This document shows, piece after piece, positions 5,566 through 6,305 of a DNA stretch of 6,305 bases. Numbering within the stretch: the stretch's first letter is position 1; every line of letters starts with the position of its first letter. The stretch covers positions 1-6,305 of the forward strand of contig JAGYMT010000115.1 of assembly GCA_018400335.1 (NCBI GenBank). The letters run 5' to 3'. Position numbers and translations under genes: made by a program. The stretch comes from Kiritimatiellia bacterium. GTDB lineage: Bacteria; Verrucomicrobiota; Kiritimatiellia; JAAZAB01. The notes under the pieces are model-generated. The model was not told where the DNA came from. It searched no databases and saw only the letters and a program-made list of their open reading frames with translations.

Positions 5566-5582
5566 GATGGGAGTATCAGGTT

Positions 5583-6188
5583 ATGAGTTTTTTGAAGCGT
5601 TTATTCTCAGGCCCCCGGGATAGCGGCAGTTTCCCCGCGCGTCCGAAGTCCGACCAGGTGGTCGTTGTTGATGCCACGGGCATGATCAATCAGCGGCACA
5701 AGGCCGGCACCGGGCAGGGCAGTCCGCGCGATCATGCGGCCATCTTGAAGGATGTGCTGAGCTTTGCGTCCAGGGAGGGAGTCAGCTTTCAGCTCATCTT
5801 CACCGGCCGCCCGCTCAGGGAGGCGGCTGAGGGAAGCGAAAGAAAGGGCGTGACCGCGCATTACGTCGAGACGAGGGATGCGTGCCGGGACATGATCCTC
5901 AGCCTCGTCAAGGAATCATTACGAAAATACAACGTGGTGGTATGCGCCTCTGATCCGCAAGTGGAGGCGCAGGCTGCCGCGCTGGGCGCTGATTGCATGC
6001 GGCTCTCGACATTCAGGAAGACTCTTGATGGAAGCGACGAGAGACCGCGCCAGCCGCCCAGGAATTCCAACAGCAGGCGAGCGGCTGCTGAACAACGTCC
6101 CTCGGAGCCCGAAAAATCGGAGCCCCGATCCGAGCCCCGGCAAGACACGCGCGATGCCGCCGTTCTGACTCTCATTGACCCGGTTTAG
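5583..6188 (+). CDS. Putative NYN/PIN-like nuclease domain protein
   Basis: A 201-residue protein with a likely NYN (YacP-like, PIN-superfamily) domain at about 24-148. Beta strand VVVVDATGMIN (26-36) carries the first acidic residue, Asp30. A helix (about 48-65) and strand FQLIFTG (69-75) follow. ETRDACRDMILSLV (96-109) supplies Asp99 and Asp103 in the usual acidic helix. VVVCASDPQVEAQAAALGA (118-136) provides Asp124 and the closing strand-helix unit. These acids would form the metal site of a ribonuclease. The C-terminal 50 residues are Pro/Glu/Arg-rich and look disordered, ending in a short hydrophobic LTLIDPV. Members of the superfamily process or degrade RNA; the target here is unknown. 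The start is supported by GGGAG 9 nt upstream. It has its own promoter, and no partner gene such as an antitoxin lies adjacent. Assignment rests on pattern recognition and is moderate; a generic Rossmann-like domain is the alternative. Confidence 0.7.
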   Translation: MSFLKRLFSGPRDSGSFPARPKSDQVVVVDATGMINQRHKAGTGQGSPRDHAAILKDVLSFASREGVSFQLIFTGRPLREAAEGSERKGVTAHYVETRDACRDMILSLVKESLRKYNVVVCASDPQVEAQAAALGADCMRLSTFRKTLDGSDERPRQPPRNSNSRRAAAEQRPSEPEKSEPRSEPRQDTRDAAVLTLIDPV

Positions 6189-6305
6189 AGCCGGCTTGGC
6201 GCCTCATTGTCTGAAGTGGGCAGGCAACCCGATCACTGTGGCGGGGTGCCGACATGCCCGCGCGGCGGAGCGCACGGGCCACCTTTCCGTCATCCCGAAC
6301 GAAGG
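6189..6305. other. Intergenic DNA to the window edge
   Basis: No coding region is seen. It contains a folded GC-rich repeat (6238-6282), and the last bases, CGTCATCCCGAACGAAG (6289-6304), resemble the start of an intergenic repeat phrase frequent in environmental bacterial genomes, cut by the window edge. No stem followed by a T-run was found after the NYN gene stop. Confidence 0.4.
6238..6282. repeat. GC-rich REP-like folded repeat
   Basis: The outer arms GTGGC (6238-6242) and GCCAC (6278-6282) are perfect inverted repeats. Inside, GCGGG (6241-6245) can pair with CCCGC (6257-6261) and continue to TG/CA around the tetraloop CCGA. Alternatively CCCGCGC (6257-6263) pairs with GCGC..GGG (6270-6278). 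The hairpin resembles the second hairpin of the 139-198 element in layout, though not in sequence identity. Confidence 0.5.

Noticed and set aside
5311..5586. Plus-strand open frame of 91 codons before the NYN gene
   Set aside because: It starts in array C, spans the promoter and the leader palindromes, and overlaps the NYN gene start.
6189..6210. Possible terminator after the NYN gene (GAGCCGGC / GGCGCCTC)
   Set aside because: The arms have several mismatches and there is no T-run.

Overview
The window looks like accessory chromosome from an uncultured bacterium with moderate to high GC content and repeat-rich intergenic DNA. The Gfo/Idh/MocA oxidoreductase, the GHMP sugar kinase and the many dispersed hairpin repeats resemble what is common in PVC-type and related candidate phyla (Planctomycetes, Verrucomicrobia, Omnitrophica, Hydrogenedentes and similar). 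That placement is an impression from gene style, and no marker gene is present to fix it.

Layout: 1-385 has no convincing gene. It holds a 17-bp direct repeat and a three-way-junction REP-like element. 386-1573 (minus) is an intact Gfo/Idh/MocA oxidoreductase with a strong ribosome binding site and a good sigma70-type promoter. 1669-2099 is intergenic, with a dyad, an inverted array of 8-bp GGAATGRT repeats and other short palindromic repeats. 2100-3983 is a decayed insertion sequence: near-identical terminal inverted repeats enclose a DDE transposase pseudogene that can be read almost end to end only by switching frame about ten times. 4101-5135 (plus) is an intact GHMP-family sugar kinase whose leader carries a folded repeat. 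5136-5409 holds two more 8-bp repeat arrays in opposite orientation around a 67-bp inverted-repeat module. 5583-6188 (plus) encodes a small protein with a PIN-like NYN/YacP-type nuclease domain, preceded by a promoter, an operator-like dyad and a long structured leader. 6189-6305 is repeat-rich intergenic DNA.

How the parts fit: the oxidoreductase and the kinase are divergent, and both belong to families that act on sugars or sugar derivatives, so they may once have been closer neighbours in carbohydrate metabolism before the IS and repeats separated them. This is inference. The NYN protein has its own promoter and no visible link to either. The most unusual material is the dispersed 8-bp repeat element. 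Two copies in inverted orientation (1684-1775 and 5151-5210) share the same 5' module, and the second pairs with a third array (5320-5383) to make a potential 22-bp perfect stem around a nested inverted repeat. I found no CRISPR array, tRNA, rRNA or clear multi-gene defence system.
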